Origin: Thioalkalivibrio sp. ALMg11
GTDB taxonomy: Bacteria; Pseudomonadota; Gammaproteobacteria; Ectothiorhodospirales; Ectothiorhodospiraceae
NCBI RefSeq assembly: GCF_000377905.1
Contig: NZ_KB898874.1
Coordinates: 124,001 to 188,000 of the forward strand
Direction of reading: 5' to 3'
Length of the DNA stretch: 64,000 nt
The position numbers were made by a program, and so were the translations under genes. The notes under the pieces were generated by a model. The model saw only the letters and a list, made by a program, of their open reading frames with translations, was not told where the DNA came from and ran no database searches. Position 1 is the stretch's first letter, and each line of letters opens with the position of its first letter. This document shows positions 34,310 through 42,942 of this stretch, piece by piece.

Positions 34310-35353
34310 TTATGCAGTGGCGATCTGGCTGGCCTGAATCCAGTGCGCCAACTGCGCGCGCAATGCGACGAGACGCTGTGGATCGCACTCCACTGGGCGC
34401 GCCCGCAAGCGTTCCAGTCGGCGCTTCGACTCGGGTGACAGCGGCTGATCCGCCTGAGCGGCAAGGATCATGTCGGCCTGTTCCGGCTGGTTGCAAATCA
34501 GCACCATGTCGCAACCGGCCGCACGAGCGGCCGCCGCGCGCTCGGCGGGCCCGCCAATGCCCTCCGCCCCCGCCATGGCGAGGTCGTCGCTGAGGATCGC
34601 CCCGCGGTAGCGCAGTTCGCGGCGCAGGATGTCCTGCAGCCAGACGCGCGAGAATCCCGCGGGGCGCTCATCCACCTGCGGGTATACGACGTGCGCCGGC
34701 ATGATGGCCTCGAGCTCCCCAAGCACCGGGCGAAACGCCTCCAGGTCCTGATGCTCGATCTCGGAGAGTGGACGGTCGTCGACCGGCAAGGCCACGTGCG
34801 AATCCGCGGCAACCGCCCCGTGACCCGGGAAATGCTTGCCCACCGCCGCCATGCCGGCCGCGGACAGGCCCCGAATCAACTCGCCGGCCAGGCGCGCGAT
34901 TAAGTCCGGGTCGTAATGGAAGGCGCGATCGCCGATGACCTCGCTGATGTCGAGGTCGCGATCCAGCACCGGTGTAAAGCTGAAGTCGATGTCCACCGAG
35001 CGTAGCTCGCGCCCGAGCAGTTCGCCGGTCGCATGCGCGAGTTCGCAGGCCTTGTTGCGGTTGTAATCGTGGACGTGGCCCAGCTGACGCATCGGCGGGA
35101 TGGCAGTGAAACCTTCTCGCAGCCGTTGCACCCGCCCGCCCTCCTGGTCCACCGCAATCAGGATGCCGGGGCGCTCCGCGCGAATGGCGGCGACCAGCGC
35201 ACCCACCTGCTCCGGCGCACCGACGTTGCGGGCGAACAGGATTACGCCGCCGGTAGCGGGATGACGCAGACGTTCACGGTCTTCGGGAGTCAGTTCGGTA
35301 CCGGCGACATCGAGCATCACCGGGCCCAGGGGCAAGGGGTCGTTCTTGGACAT
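34310..35353 (-). CDS. nagZ: Beta-N-acetylhexosaminidase (peptidoglycan recycling)
   Basis: Glycoside hydrolase family 3 enzyme removing GlcNAc from anhydromuropeptides in the cytoplasm. The 347-aa protein has AVDQEGGRVQRLREGF, the loop GKHFPGHGAVAADSH with the catalytic His, and the nucleophile region GAILSDDLAMAGAEG. ATG at 35353 is preferred over an adjacent GTG. Confidence 0.94.
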   Translation of the reverse strand: MSKNDPLPLGPVMLDVAGTELTPEDRERLRHPATGGVILFARNVGAPEQVGALVAAIRAERPGILIAVDQEGGRVQRLREGFTAIPPMRQLGHVHDYNRNKACELAHATGELLGRELRSVDIDFSFTPVLDRDLDISEVIGDRAFHYDPDLIARLAGELIRGLSAAGMAAVGKHFPGHGAVAADSHVALPVDDRPLSEIEHQDLEAFRPVLGELEAIMPAHVVYPQVDERPAGFSRVWLQDILRRELRYRGAILSDDLAMAGAEGIGGPAERAAAARAAGCDMVLICNQPEQADMILAAQADQPLSPESKRRLERLRARPVECDPQRLVALRAQLAHWIQASQIATA

Positions 35354-35395
35354 CACTCAGGGGCTCGATTCGGCGCTCCCGCGGGAGCCATCTTT

Positions 35396-37426
35396 TCAGG
35401 ATAGCGAGGCTTCGGGGAGAAAGGCGAGTGCCTTGAGCTTCTCGATGCGGTTGCGAATCCGCGCGGCCTCCTCGAATTCGAGATCGCGGGCCTTGGCAAA
35501 CATCTCCTGTTCCAGGCGCGCGATCTCCTTGGTCGCGTTTTCCGGCGCGCCCGCGTACTCCGCGCCCTCTTCCGCGATCTTCCGGCCTCGCCGCCCGCCG
35601 GCGCCGGGCATCGCATTGCGCGCTTCCAGGATGTCCGCAACGTTCTTGCGAATGCCCTTGGGCGTGATCCCATGGGCCTCGTTGTGCTCGATCTGCTTCG
35701 CCCTCCGGCGCTCGGTCTCGTCGATCGCGCGCCGCATCGATCCGGTCACCTTGTCGGCATACAGAATCGCCTTGCCGTTCACGTTGCGCGCGGCGCGGCC
35801 GATGGTCTGGATCAGCGATCGCTCGGAGCGCAGGAAGCCCTCCTTGTCGGCATCGAGGATGGCCACCAGCGAGACCTCCGGCATGTCCAGGCCCTCGCGC
35901 AGCAGGTTGATCCCCACCAGCACGTCGAACTCGCCCAGGCGCAGGTCGCGGATGATCTCCATGCGCTCGACGGTATCGATATCCGAGTGCAGGTAGCGCA
36001 CGCGCACCCCGTGCTCGGACATGTAATCCGTCAGGTCCTCGGCCATGCGCTTGGTCAGCGTGGTGATCAGGACACGCTCGTTGCGTTCGACCCGATCGCG
36101 AATCTCGGAGAGTGCGTCGTCCACCTGGGTACCGGCCGGGCGGACCTCCAGGACCGGGTCCAGCAGCCCTGTCGGGCGCACCACCTGGTCCACGATCGCG
36201 TCGGCGTGCTCGCGCTCGTAGGGCCCCGGCGTGGCGGAGACGTAGATCGTCTGCGGCTGCAAGGCCTCGAACTCCTCGAAGCGCAGCGGCCGGTTGTCCA
36301 GCGCCGATGGCAGGCGGAAGCCGTATTCCACCAGCGTCTCCTTGCGCGAACGGTCGCCCTTGTACATCCCGCCCACCTGCGGGACCGACACATGCGACTC
36401 GTCGATTACCAGCAGCGCATCCTTGGGCAGGTAGTCGAAAAAGGTCGGTGGCGGCTCGCCCGGGGCACGGCCGGAAAGATAGCGTGAGTAGTTCTCGATG
36501 CCGTTGCAGTAGCCGATCTCGAGGATCATCTCCAGATCGAACAGCGTGCGTTGCTCCAGACGCTGCGCCTCGACCAGACGGTCTTCCTGGCGCAGAAAAT
36601 CCAGGCGGTCCTTCAGTTCGTCGCGGATGTGGTCCACCGCCCCCAGCAGGGTCTCGCGCGGCGTCACGTAGTGGGTCTTCGGGTAGATCGTCAGGCGCGG
36701 GACGGTACGCAGCTGTTCGCCGGTCAGGGGGTCGAAGTACGACAGGCGCTCCACCTCGTCGTCGAACAGCTCGATGCGCACCGCCTCGATGTCCGACTCC
36801 GCCGGGTGGATGTCGATGACTTCGCCGCGGACGCGGTAGGTCGCACGGCGCAGCTCGGCATCGTTGCGGGTGTACTGCAACTCCGCCAGACGGCGCAGCA
36901 GGTCGCGCTGGTCAATGCGTTCGCCCCGCTCCAGATGCAGCACCATGGAGAGATACTTGCGCGGATCACCCAGGCCGTAAATCGCGGAAACCGAGGCCAC
37001 AATGATCGCATCGCGGCGCTCCAGGAGCGCGCGGGTGGCCGACAGACGCATCTGCTCGATGTGATCGTTGATCGAGGCGTCCTTCTCGATGTAGGTATCC
37101 GAGGACGGGACGTAGGCCTCCGGCTGGTAGTAATCGTAGTAGGAAACGAAATACTCCACCGTGTTGTTCGGGAAAAACGCCTTGAATTCCCCGTACAATT
37201 GGGCGGCCAGGGTCTTGTTCGGCGCCAGGATGATGGTGGGTCGCTGGATGTTCTCGATCACGTTGGCGATCGTGAAGGTCTTGCCCGACCCGGTGACCCC
37301 GAGCAGCACCTGATGCGCCAGGCCAGCCTCCAGGCCCTCGGTCAATGCCGCGATCGCCGCGGGCTGGTCGCCCGCCGCCTGGTATTCGGACACCACCTGG
37401 AATTGTTCGCCTTCGCCTGGCTGCAC
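35396..37426 (-). CDS. uvrB: Excinuclease ABC subunit B (probable GTG start)
   Basis: Helicase-like damage-verification subunit of nucleotide excision repair. Motifs: Walker [16 protein letters not shown], the beta-hairpin region [16 protein letters not shown], helicase motif segments, and the C-terminal UVR domain. A GTG at 37426 has GGAGG five bases upstream and gives 676 aa, close to the usual 673; an ATG ten codons earlier (37456) lacks a ribosome site. It is divergent from the aminotransferase gene. Confidence 0.96.
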   Translation of the reverse strand: MQPGEGEQFQVVSEYQAAGDQPAAIAALTEGLEAGLAHQVLLGVTGSGKTFTIANVIENIQRPTIILAPNKTLAAQLYGEFKAFFPNNTVEYFVSYYDYYQPEAYVPSSDTYIEKDASINDHIEQMRLSATRALLERRDAIIVASVSAIYGLGDPRKYLSMVLHLERGERIDQRDLLRRLAELQYTRNDAELRRATYRVRGEVIDIHPAESDIEAVRIELFDDEVERLSYFDPLTGEQLRTVPRLTIYPKTHYVTPRETLLGAVDHIRDELKDRLDFLRQEDRLVEAQRLEQRTLFDLEMILEIGYCNGIENYSRYLSGRAPGEPPPTFFDYLPKDALLVIDESHVSVPQVGGMYKGDRSRKETLVEYGFRLPSALDNRPLRFEEFEALQPQTIYVSATPGPYEREHADAIVDQVVRPTGLLDPVLEVRPAGTQVDDALSEIRDRVERNERVLITTLTKRMAEDLTDYMSEHGVRVRYLHSDIDTVERMEIIRDLRLGEFDVLVGINLLREGLDMPEVSLVAILDADKEGFLRSERSLIQTIGRAARNVNGKAILYADKVTGSMRRAIDETERRRAKQIEHNEAHGITPKGIRKNVADILEARNAMPGAGGRRGRKIAEEGAEYAGAPENATKEIARLEQEMFAKARDLEFEEAARIRNRIEKLKALAFLPEASLS

Positions 37427-37510
37427 CTTATCCTCCGCGCCTGATTTCAGTATCATTTCGCACCCGACCGCCCGCGCGGCCCTTCGCCCCGATCACACAG
37501 AGGCCCCACC

Positions 37511-38701
37511 TTGGAAATCGAGCTCTCCGACCGCGTCCAGCGCATCCAGCCCTCCCCCACTCTCGCCGTCAGCGCCCTGGCCGCCCAGCTGCGAGCCGAG
37601 GGACGGGACATTGTCGGGCTGGGGGCCGGAGAACCGGATTTCGATACCCCCGAGCATATCAAGCAGGCCGCGGTCGACGCGCTTGCCCGCGGAGAAACCA
37701 AGTACACTCCGGTGGACGGCACGGTCAGCCTCAAGGCCGCGATCATTCGTAAATTCGATCGTGACAACGGACTGACGTTCACCCCCGACCAGATCCTGGT
37801 CTCCTCCGGCGGCAAGCAGAGCATCTTCAACCTCTGCCAGGCGCTGCTGAACCCGGGCGATGAGGTGGTGATCCCGGCCCCCTACTGGGTCTCCTACCCG
37901 GATATCGCCCTGCTCGCCGGCGCCCGCCCGGTGGTCGTCAGCGCCGAGCAGGAAGCCGGCTTCCGCATCACCGGCGAACAGCTGGAAGCCGCGATCACCC
38001 CGAACACCCGCCTCGTGTTCTTGAACAGCCCGTCGAACCCCACGGGTGCCGCCTATTCGGCCGAGCAACTGACGGAACTGGCCGAAGTCCTGCGGCGCCA
38101 TCCGCGCGTGGTCATCGCCACCGACGACATGTACGAGCACATCCTGTTCGGCTCCACGCCGTTCGTGAACATCGTTAACGTGGCCCCCGACCTGCTGGAA
38201 CGCACCGTGGTCCTGAACGGCGTTTCCAAGGCGTACGCGATGACCGGCTGGCGCATCGGCTACGCCGGTGGACCCCAGAACCTGATCGCGGCGATGAAGA
38301 AAATCCAGTCGCAAAGCACCTCCAACCCGACTTCCATTGCCCAGGCCGGGGCCGAGGCCGCACTCGACGGTGATCAGGGCTGCGTGGTCGCCATGTGCTC
38401 CGCCTTTGCCGAGCGGGCGCGTCGTGTGGTGGACGGCCTCAATGCCATCGACGGCATCGAGTGCCTGATGCCGGACGGTACTTTCTACTGCTTCCCGCGC
38501 GTCACCGGACTGATGCAGGCCGCGGACATCGATACCGATGTGGCCTTGACCAAGCAGCTGCTGGACGAGGTGGGCGTAGCCCTGGTTCCGGGCAGCGCCT
38601 TCGGGGATCCGGGCCATGTTCGCGTCTCGTTCGCCACCAGCGTCGATCAACTCGACAAGGCCCTGGAACGCCTGCGCCAGTTCGTGGCCAACCACAGCTG
38701 A
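37511..38701 (+). CDS. Class I aspartate-type aminotransferase (TTG start)
   Basis: A 396-aa PLP enzyme of aminotransferase subgroup I-beta (AspC/AAT-like of Thermus and Rhizobium type). Motifs: LGAGEPDFDTPEHIK, NSPSNPTGAAYS and the PLP lysine in LNGVSKAYAMTGWRIGYAGG. The start is TTG at 37511 with AGAGG upstream. Likely glutamate/oxaloacetate transamination, possibly with prephenate activity as in relatives. It is followed by tRNA-Asn. Confidence 0.88.
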   Translation: MEIELSDRVQRIQPSPTLAVSALAAQLRAEGRDIVGLGAGEPDFDTPEHIKQAAVDALARGETKYTPVDGTVSLKAAIIRKFDRDNGLTFTPDQILVSSGGKQSIFNLCQALLNPGDEVVIPAPYWVSYPDIALLAGARPVVVSAEQEAGFRITGEQLEAAITPNTRLVFLNSPSNPTGAAYSAEQLTELAEVLRRHPRVVIATDDMYEHILFGSTPFVNIVNVAPDLLERTVVLNGVSKAYAMTGWRIGYAGGPQNLIAAMKKIQSQSTSNPTSIAQAGAEAALDGDQGCVVAMCSAFAERARRVVDGLNAIDGIECLMPDGTFYCFPRVTGLMQAADIDTDVALTKQLLDEVGVALVPGSAFGDPGHVRVSFATSVDQLDKALERLRQFVANHS

Positions 38702-38744
38702 GGCCGCGAACGGCGGTAAAACGCGAAGGGCGGCCAGATTTCCC

Positions 38745-38773
38745 TTGACGCCCCCGCCCCGCCCCATTAGGAT
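38745..38773 (+). promoter_or_regulatory. Promoter of tRNA-Asn
   Basis: TTGACG (38745-38750) and TAGGAT (38768-38773) with exact 17-base spacing, followed by a GC-rich GCGCCC discriminator as in stringently controlled stable-RNA promoters. Confidence 0.7.
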
Positions 38774-38784
38774 TTGCGCCCAAT

Positions 38785-38860
38785 TCCCCGGTAGCTCAGT
38801 TGGTAGAGCGGGTGACTGTTAATCACTAGGTCGGCGGTTCGAGCCCGTCCCGGGGAGCCA
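38785..38860 (+). tRNA. tRNA-Asn (anticodon GTT)
   Basis: A 76-base cloverleaf with encoded CCA. The acceptor arms TCCCCGG and CCGGGGA pair; the D-loop has AGCTCAGTTGGTAGAGC; the anticodon GTT is at 38818-38820; the T-loop is GGTTCGAGCC. Its 3' 46 bases are the left copy of the element's attachment repeat, so the element's end rebuilds an intact tRNA. Confidence 0.97.
38815..38860 (+). repeat. attL core: 46-bp direct repeat, left copy
   Basis: Identical to 46541-46586. It spans the end of the anticodon stem, the anticodon loop, variable loop, T arm and acceptor 3' strand with CCA. The bases immediately outside differ (g/c to the left, t/g to the right), setting the limits. Confidence 0.93.
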
Positions 38861-38876
38861 TATTATCAACGACTTA

Positions 38877-38901
38877 GGCCAGCCTTCGGGTTGGCCTTTT
38901 T
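38877..38901 (+). terminator. Element-borne terminator for tRNA-Asn
   Basis: Stem 38877-38884 and 38889-38896 with a TTCG loop and one G-U pair, followed by five T residues. It lies 16 bases inside the element and replaces the native terminator now displaced to 46594. Confidence 0.85.
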
Positions 38902-38916
38902 CGTTTATAGCGTTCT

Positions 38917-38938
38917 GTAGTGCCTAGCGTAGTGCCTA
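38917..38938 (+). repeat. Putative integrase arm-type sites, left array
   Basis: Two copies of GTAGTGCCTA starting at 38917 and 38929, a 12-base period. The same 9-mer recurs at the other end next to the integrase gene. Confidence 0.7.
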
Positions 38939-39212
38939 AGAGGTCACCCTAGCCCGTTACGCAGTAACGCCAAGCCTTGCCGCTTCCAGGTCGTGACAAC
39001 CCTCCCCCTCTAGCATGAGCCACTGAGAGCCATTCTCAGCGGCTTTCTGTTCTTGTTGGTACGTTTCCCTATCTCTCCCCGAGAAACCGCCTTAGGCGCA
39101 CTCTCAGACGGCCCCACCATCCCCCATGAACGATTCTCATTCCGTGGTTAGCCCCTTCCGACATATAGGAAAGTCGTTTAGCCTAAAACCCACTCCATAC
39201 CGGGAAACACCC
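38939..39212. other. Non-coding left end of the element
   Basis: No gene is supported. A hairpin at 39018-39044 (11-bp arms with one mismatch) followed by a T-rich stretch could be a terminator. The rest has no clear feature. Confidence 0.4.
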
Positions 39213-39707
39213 ATGCGAGCAAGGTACGGCCTGACAGCCTTGACGGCGGTTACTCTCATTACACTAAGTCCGGTCGCTAACGCATGGGAGGTCTCATGTT
39301 CCGTCGATGACTTTACTGAGGAACAGACCTGCCGGATGAGTAATTACTCAGACGCCGGCGCCGAGCTACGCTTTCAATAAGTACACGGACCCGACGGCCT
39401 CTATGGCAGCATACTCAGACTCTCCATCCCTGACTCTACGTTAGAAGACTTCAATTTTCTCCAATTTCGAATTGACGACCTACCACATCGCGACATACAC
39501 GACGATTCTTCTTATATGTATACAGTCAGCCCTACTATATTCGCCAGTTTTGGGCACCCTTATGCAAAAGGCCTAGTGAAGGAAATCATCGAGGGTGAGA
39601 CCATTAATGTGCGGGTTACGGACCGCTCCGAAGGGTACAAGACCCTAACATTCGACACGGATGGGTTCGAAGCCGCTTGGCAACGCCTGAAGGAGGAATC
39701 CGAATAA
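39213..39707 (+). pseudogene. Secreted small protein gene with an in-frame TAA stop
   Basis: The frame reads 165 codons from ATG 39213 with a single in-frame TAA at 39378-39380. Before it: a signal peptide (hydrophobic LTALTAVTLITL, cleavage near VANA) and WEVSCSVDDFTEEQTCRM. After it the same frame continues without further stops through LRLSIPDSTLEDFNFLQFRI and on to KEESE at 39707. No frameshift is needed, so a nonsense mutation, a sequencing error or stop readthrough explains it. The W-x-V...C...C pattern is seen in small periplasmic proteins of unknown function. Cargo of the element by position. Confidence 0.65.
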
Positions 39708-39718
39708 CCAAGTCGTGC

Positions 39719-40099
39719 TCAAGGAAATTGGTGGATCGGCATAAAGTCGTCATCCACACCCCTCACCCTAATCTCTTCCAGCCGAAGACTTGAGCCGTTC
39801 ACGACACCCCGAGCAACGTAGTTACGCGCGGACAGCCCCGGATTATTTCCCGCCCCTCTGGGCTCATAACCTCCCGAAATCTCGACTCGGTTCCCACCCA
39901 GGGCACGGGCCGAGCAGTCAATGTGCGCACTGCGGTAGCTACCCCCGTACGCAGCCTCTAGCCGATTCTTCACGATTAAATTGCTGGTAGAGCAAACGGT
40001 GCTTTCCGTCATTCTCTCCACCAAGTAATTCCGTTCTGGTGGGTCACCACATGCGGCCAGCATCCACGGCATCAGCACCACGGCAAGTAGCTTTTTCAT
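39719..40099 (-). CDS. Small lipoprotein, function unknown
   Basis: A 126-aa protein with a lipoprotein signal: MKKLLAVVLMPWMLAACGDP, lipobox LAAC with Cys17. The mature part has two further cysteines and no family I recognise. It ends 12 bases from the secreted-protein gene, convergent with it. An envelope lipoprotein on a phage-like element could be a superinfection-exclusion or fitness factor; that is inference only. Confidence 0.7.
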   Translation of the reverse strand: MKKLLAVVLMPWMLAACGDPPERNYLVERMTESTVCSTSNLIVKNRLEAAYGGSYRSAHIDCSARALGGNRVEISGGYEPRGAGNNPGLSARNYVARGVVNGSSLRLEEIRVRGVDDDFMPIHQFP

Positions 40100-40261
40100 C
40101 GTCTCTCCCTATCTCATCGAACTAGACACGCTCGCGTCCCGTCCGGGTTGTCCAGCTCTTTTCTGCCTAACGCGTGTTTCCGAATGTAGTACCAAACCTC
40201 CCCTTCTGCATCGTGCATCTTTTGCATCCCGCCCTAGGTTCCGCGAGCGTACACGCACAAT

Positions 40262-40296
40262 GCGAATGATTCGCGTTCGCTAATTAAAAATATAAT
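40262..40296 (+). promoter_or_regulatory. Operator-like palindrome next to a TATAAT box
   Basis: A perfect 13-base palindrome GCGAATGATTCGC (40262-40274) lies 16 bases before TATAAT (40291-40296), about where a -35 would be. The region 40280-40300 is strongly AT-rich. This fits a repressible promoter in the element's control region; no repressor gene is identified with confidence. Confidence 0.4.
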
Positions 40297-40325
40297 AAAG
40301 CCCTTTTTCTTGGAAATTCTTTGCG

Positions 40326-40511
40326 CTAGCTTGGCTGGAATACACCTACAGGAAAAACCCCAGGCCGGGGCCGTCCAGGACGTTTCGGGCTTGGGGATTG
40401 TCCGTCACAAGGAGCGGAAAAAGAGTCAGACACCGAAGCCGGGACAACCACCCGAGAATGGCCCTTCATGGCTTGGCTGAAGATGTAAGCGGATTGCTTC
40501 GCGGTAAACAT
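40326..40511 (-). CDS. Possible small protein, unknown
   Basis: A 61-aa frame starting MFTAKQSAYIFSQAMKG with GAGAGG five bases before the ATG at 40511. The second half is Pro/Ser/Arg-rich and may be unstructured. It is the only leftward gene candidate between the two divergent control sequences, a place where satellites often carry a regulator. Coding status is uncertain. Confidence 0.35.
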   Translation of the reverse strand: MFTAKQSAYIFSQAMKGHSRVVVPASVSDSFSAPCDGQSPSPKRPGRPRPGVFPVGVFQPS

Positions 40512-40965
40512 GGAAACCTCTCTAGAGTAGTTAGGTGACACCAATAGGACCAAGAAAAAAGGAGATGTATCCGGAAAAAAACAAAGAGCGAGAGAATTCG
40601 TGTTTCTCTTTATTTTCCAACACTTACGTTCCTATCTAGTCACTATGGAAGGAAGGGAGAGAAATTCGGAGAATTCTTCACTGGAGAAGGCCGTGGTTTT
40701 CTCTGGCACTGAGTTAGTGCTAGCACCATTGTTCTATTTCACTACTCCGACGTTTTTCTTCTTGATTCAATCTCCTGCTCTTTAAGTCATTGATGTTGGG
40801 AACTTTGTTCCAGTAGTTTGTTCTTATATATAGGACGCAAGATACCTCCTTTCTTTGTCCTGTGTGTTCGGAGATTGGGCTGGCGGGAAGCCAGTCCGGT
40901 CCCTACTAAGGAGGCTGGTGAAGATGCCACAGGCCCCGGAGGGAGCCGAAACGAAAGGAGGAAAC
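40512..40965. other. AT-rich control region before the polymerase gene
   Basis: 454 bases without a convincing gene; a 61-codon frame at 40600-40785 lacks a good start and ribosome site. Visible are a 10-base palindrome GTGCTAGCAC (40717-40726), a promoter candidate at 40805-40832, and a hairpin in the leader around 40885-40903. It could also hold the replication origin, as it precedes the replication genes. Confidence 0.4.
40805..40832 (+). promoter_or_regulatory. Putative promoter of the replication/packaging module
   Basis: TTGTTC (40805-40810) and TATATA (40827-40832) 16 bases apart, in very AT-rich DNA, about 90-130 bases before the polymerase start. Confidence 0.45.
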
Positions 40966-42066
40966 ATGTACTACATACACGACCCGGAATATGCTTCCGA
41001 CTGCCTGCCAGGATTTAAGCAGGAAGCGAAACACCTACTATCCAAAATCTTGTTTGGTGCTCCCCTGCACTACGACATTCCAGGGCGCTACGCTTTCCCT
41101 CGCTCTTTTTTCAAGGCTGAAGGCCATTCAAAGGACACGTTCTATCGAATCAACGACAGGTTAAACCTGTTCGAGCCGTGTGGTGGCTCCTATGCAGGTG
41201 CTTTCCCTTGGTGTGAGACGGAAAACGCGGAGCGCCTTCGGGAGGAATATCCCCCCGCCCCGCTTTGGGAGAACAACCGAAGGGCCGTATTGAAGCCGCA
41301 GCGTGTTGGTGGGCTCTCGCTTCCCCCTGCTGTGGCTATTAGCACCCCTGCGTTGTTCATTTATGACGGGTGGAAATCTCTCGAAGCCAATAACGCCTTC
41401 TGGCGCAGCCAAGCTAATAAAATTCACCGGGTTTCGGCCAATACCACAAAACCGGGACACCTGCCCACCAAGTACCGCCAGGGCCAACATGGCCGCGTCT
41501 TTGGTGTTGGCCTCAATATCCAGAATCAAAAGAAGGAGCTACGCAGCGCCCTTCTCGCTGGTCAATTCAATTACGACTTTCAAAATGCTTTTTTCTCTAT
41601 CGCTGCCCAGCTAGGCCACTACCCCGCCTTCGCGGAATACGCCGAAGCGCCCCAGGCAGTCCGGGAATCTCTGGCCCGTGAGCTTGGTTGTACCCCCAAG
41701 TCCGTGAAACAAGCTCTTCTTGCCTTGATGAACGGAGCCACGCCCTACGGCCCTGCCCTGCGCGACACCTTGGGGGCGTCTGTTTGGGCTTTCTACAACC
41801 ATGCTTTCGTGCGCCGCCTCCGCCAGGACGCTAAGGCGCTGCGCAAGGACTTGGGGTGTTCGGTTCTGGGTAATCGCTTGATGCGGGAGGAGCACCGCTG
41901 CCTTGTGGCGGCAACGGAGGGTGTCCCGATTAGTGTTCCCCTCTTCGACGGCTTTGCCACGCCGCAAGACTTAGAGCCCGAATGGCTCGAAAGCCAAATA
42001 AACGAAAAGACCGGCTATACACTAAAAATAACAAAGGCCGATTATGGGTTTTCACGAAGCGAATAA
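40966..42066 (+). CDS. Putative TV-Pol-like polymerase (superfamily A-related), element replication protein
   Basis: A 366-aa protein with the motif order of family A DNA polymerases and T7-type RNA polymerases: HGR (175-177), then LNIQN (183-187) and KELRSAL (190-196) like the TGR...NLQN...R block; motif A NYDFQNAFFSI with Asp204; motif B as Lys248 followed by LMNGATPYG (254-262); motif C VPLFDGFATPQD with Asp328. No exonuclease domain. Minimal polymerases of this kind (TV-Pol family) are known from bacterial mobile elements and the Sputnik virophage and are thought to act as primase-polymerases. ATG 40966 follows AGGAGG closely; an in-frame ATG at 40924, with AAGGAGG nine bases upstream, is an alternative start. 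It overlaps the nuclease gene by 23 bases. Confidence 0.65.
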   Translation: MYYIHDPEYASDCLPGFKQEAKHLLSKILFGAPLHYDIPGRYAFPRSFFKAEGHSKDTFYRINDRLNLFEPCGGSYAGAFPWCETENAERLREEYPPAPLWENNRRAVLKPQRVGGLSLPPAVAISTPALFIYDGWKSLEANNAFWRSQANKIHRVSANTTKPGHLPTKYRQGQHGRVFGVGLNIQNQKKELRSALLAGQFNYDFQNAFFSIAAQLGHYPAFAEYAEAPQAVRESLARELGCTPKSVKQALLALMNGATPYGPALRDTLGASVWAFYNHAFVRRLRQDAKALRKDLGCSVLGNRLMREEHRCLVAATEGVPISVPLFDGFATPQDLEPEWLESQINEKTGYTLKITKADYGFSRSE

Positions 42067-42529
42067 AAAAGGAAAGTATGGCGAAGCCGTAACAAAGCAA
42101 TTCCTAGAGGCTAGGGGCTGTGTGGTGGTGGACACTAGCTCGCACCGGTTCTTCCAAGTGAACGGTGTTGATATCGTTTTTGAGAAGGACAACAAGGCTG
42201 GGTTGATGGACGTAAAAACGGATTACAACCCGTCTTCAAACCTGTTCATCGAAACCCTCAGCAACACAACAACAGAAAAGCCGGGTTGCATTTTCTCCAC
42301 CAAGGCCGATTGGTGGCAGTATTACAAAGTCGAACAAGACACAGCGTACTTGTTCACTCCCGCCGATATGCGCTCCCATATAGAAGATAACGTCTTTCGG
42401 GAAGTGTCCACCCAGACACATATAAACAATGCAGACTTCTACGAGACGCGGGGATTGTTGGTGCCTATTTCAGGTGCGCCAATACAGGCGACGTTTGAGC
42501 ATTATTCGGGATATTTTTCGGAACTCTGA
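42044..42529 (+). CDS. PD-(D/E)XK-type nuclease (resolvase/restriction-fold)
   Basis: A 161-aa protein whose first 60 residues follow the PD-(D/E)XK plan: Glu14 in GKYGEAVTKQFLEARG, Asp43 in NGVDIVFEK, and Asp56-Val-Lys58 in LMDVKTDY. The spacing fits small Holliday-junction resolvase or endonuclease-like folds. The C-terminal 80 residues are not recognised. The gene overlaps the polymerase gene by 23 bases, so the two are probably translationally coupled and act together in replication or recombination. Confidence 0.6.
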   Translation: MGFHEANKKGKYGEAVTKQFLEARGCVVVDTSSHRFFQVNGVDIVFEKDNKAGLMDVKTDYNPSSNLFIETLSNTTTEKPGCIFSTKADWWQYYKVEQDTAYLFTPADMRSHIEDNVFREVSTQTHINNADFYETRGLLVPISGAPIQATFEHYSGYFSEL

Positions 42530-42582
42530 AACTAAAAACAAGCCTAATATACAGCCAAATAAATAGTATAGGAGGAACAAAA

Positions 42583-42942
42583 TTGGAACCTAACAACAAG
42601 CCAACACGTTGGTATATGACACTCAACGAGCTAGCGGAGCGGTGGGAAACCACACCCGAGGCGATTGTACATTTTGCGGCCGAAGGCTCTTTGCCTCAGC
42701 CAAATCATCCTTACGGCTGGCATGTAACGGATGTCCTTTTGTTTGAGATGTACAGCACGCCCGAATGGCCGGATTGCATAGAAACGCTATCGACGGCCCG
42801 CGCCATCGGCCTAAACACCCGCACACTGAAAGCCTACAAAGGTTTGGTTTTCCGGTATGTGTCTGAGTGGTTTGGAGAAACAGACAAGTATGATGAGGCC
42901 CTTTCGATTTACCGAGAAGCAACAGGAGAAGTAAATGCTTGA
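42583..42942 (+). CDS. HTH-like small protein (TTG start)
   Basis: A 119-aa protein. Start is TTG at 42583 with GGAGG seven bases upstream. The N-terminus WYMTLNELAERWETTPEAIV resembles an excisionase/MerR-like winged HTH, but the rest (GWHVTDVLLFEMYSTPEWP) is not recognised. It may be a regulator or excisionase. It overlaps the next gene by 8 bases. Confidence 0.5.
   Translation: MEPNNKPTRWYMTLNELAERWETTPEAIVHFAAEGSLPQPNHPYGWHVTDVLLFEMYSTPEWPDCIETLSTARAIGLNTRTLKAYKGLVFRYVSEWFGETDKYDEALSIYREATGEVNA

Noticed and set aside
37427-37456. ATG start of uvrB at 37456
   Set aside because: Lacks a ribosome site, while the GTG at 37426 has GGAGG at ideal spacing. Kept only as an alternative.
40600-40785. 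61-codon rightward frame in the element control region
   Set aside because: No ATG or ribosome site at its start; hydrophobic low-complexity translation of AT-rich DNA.
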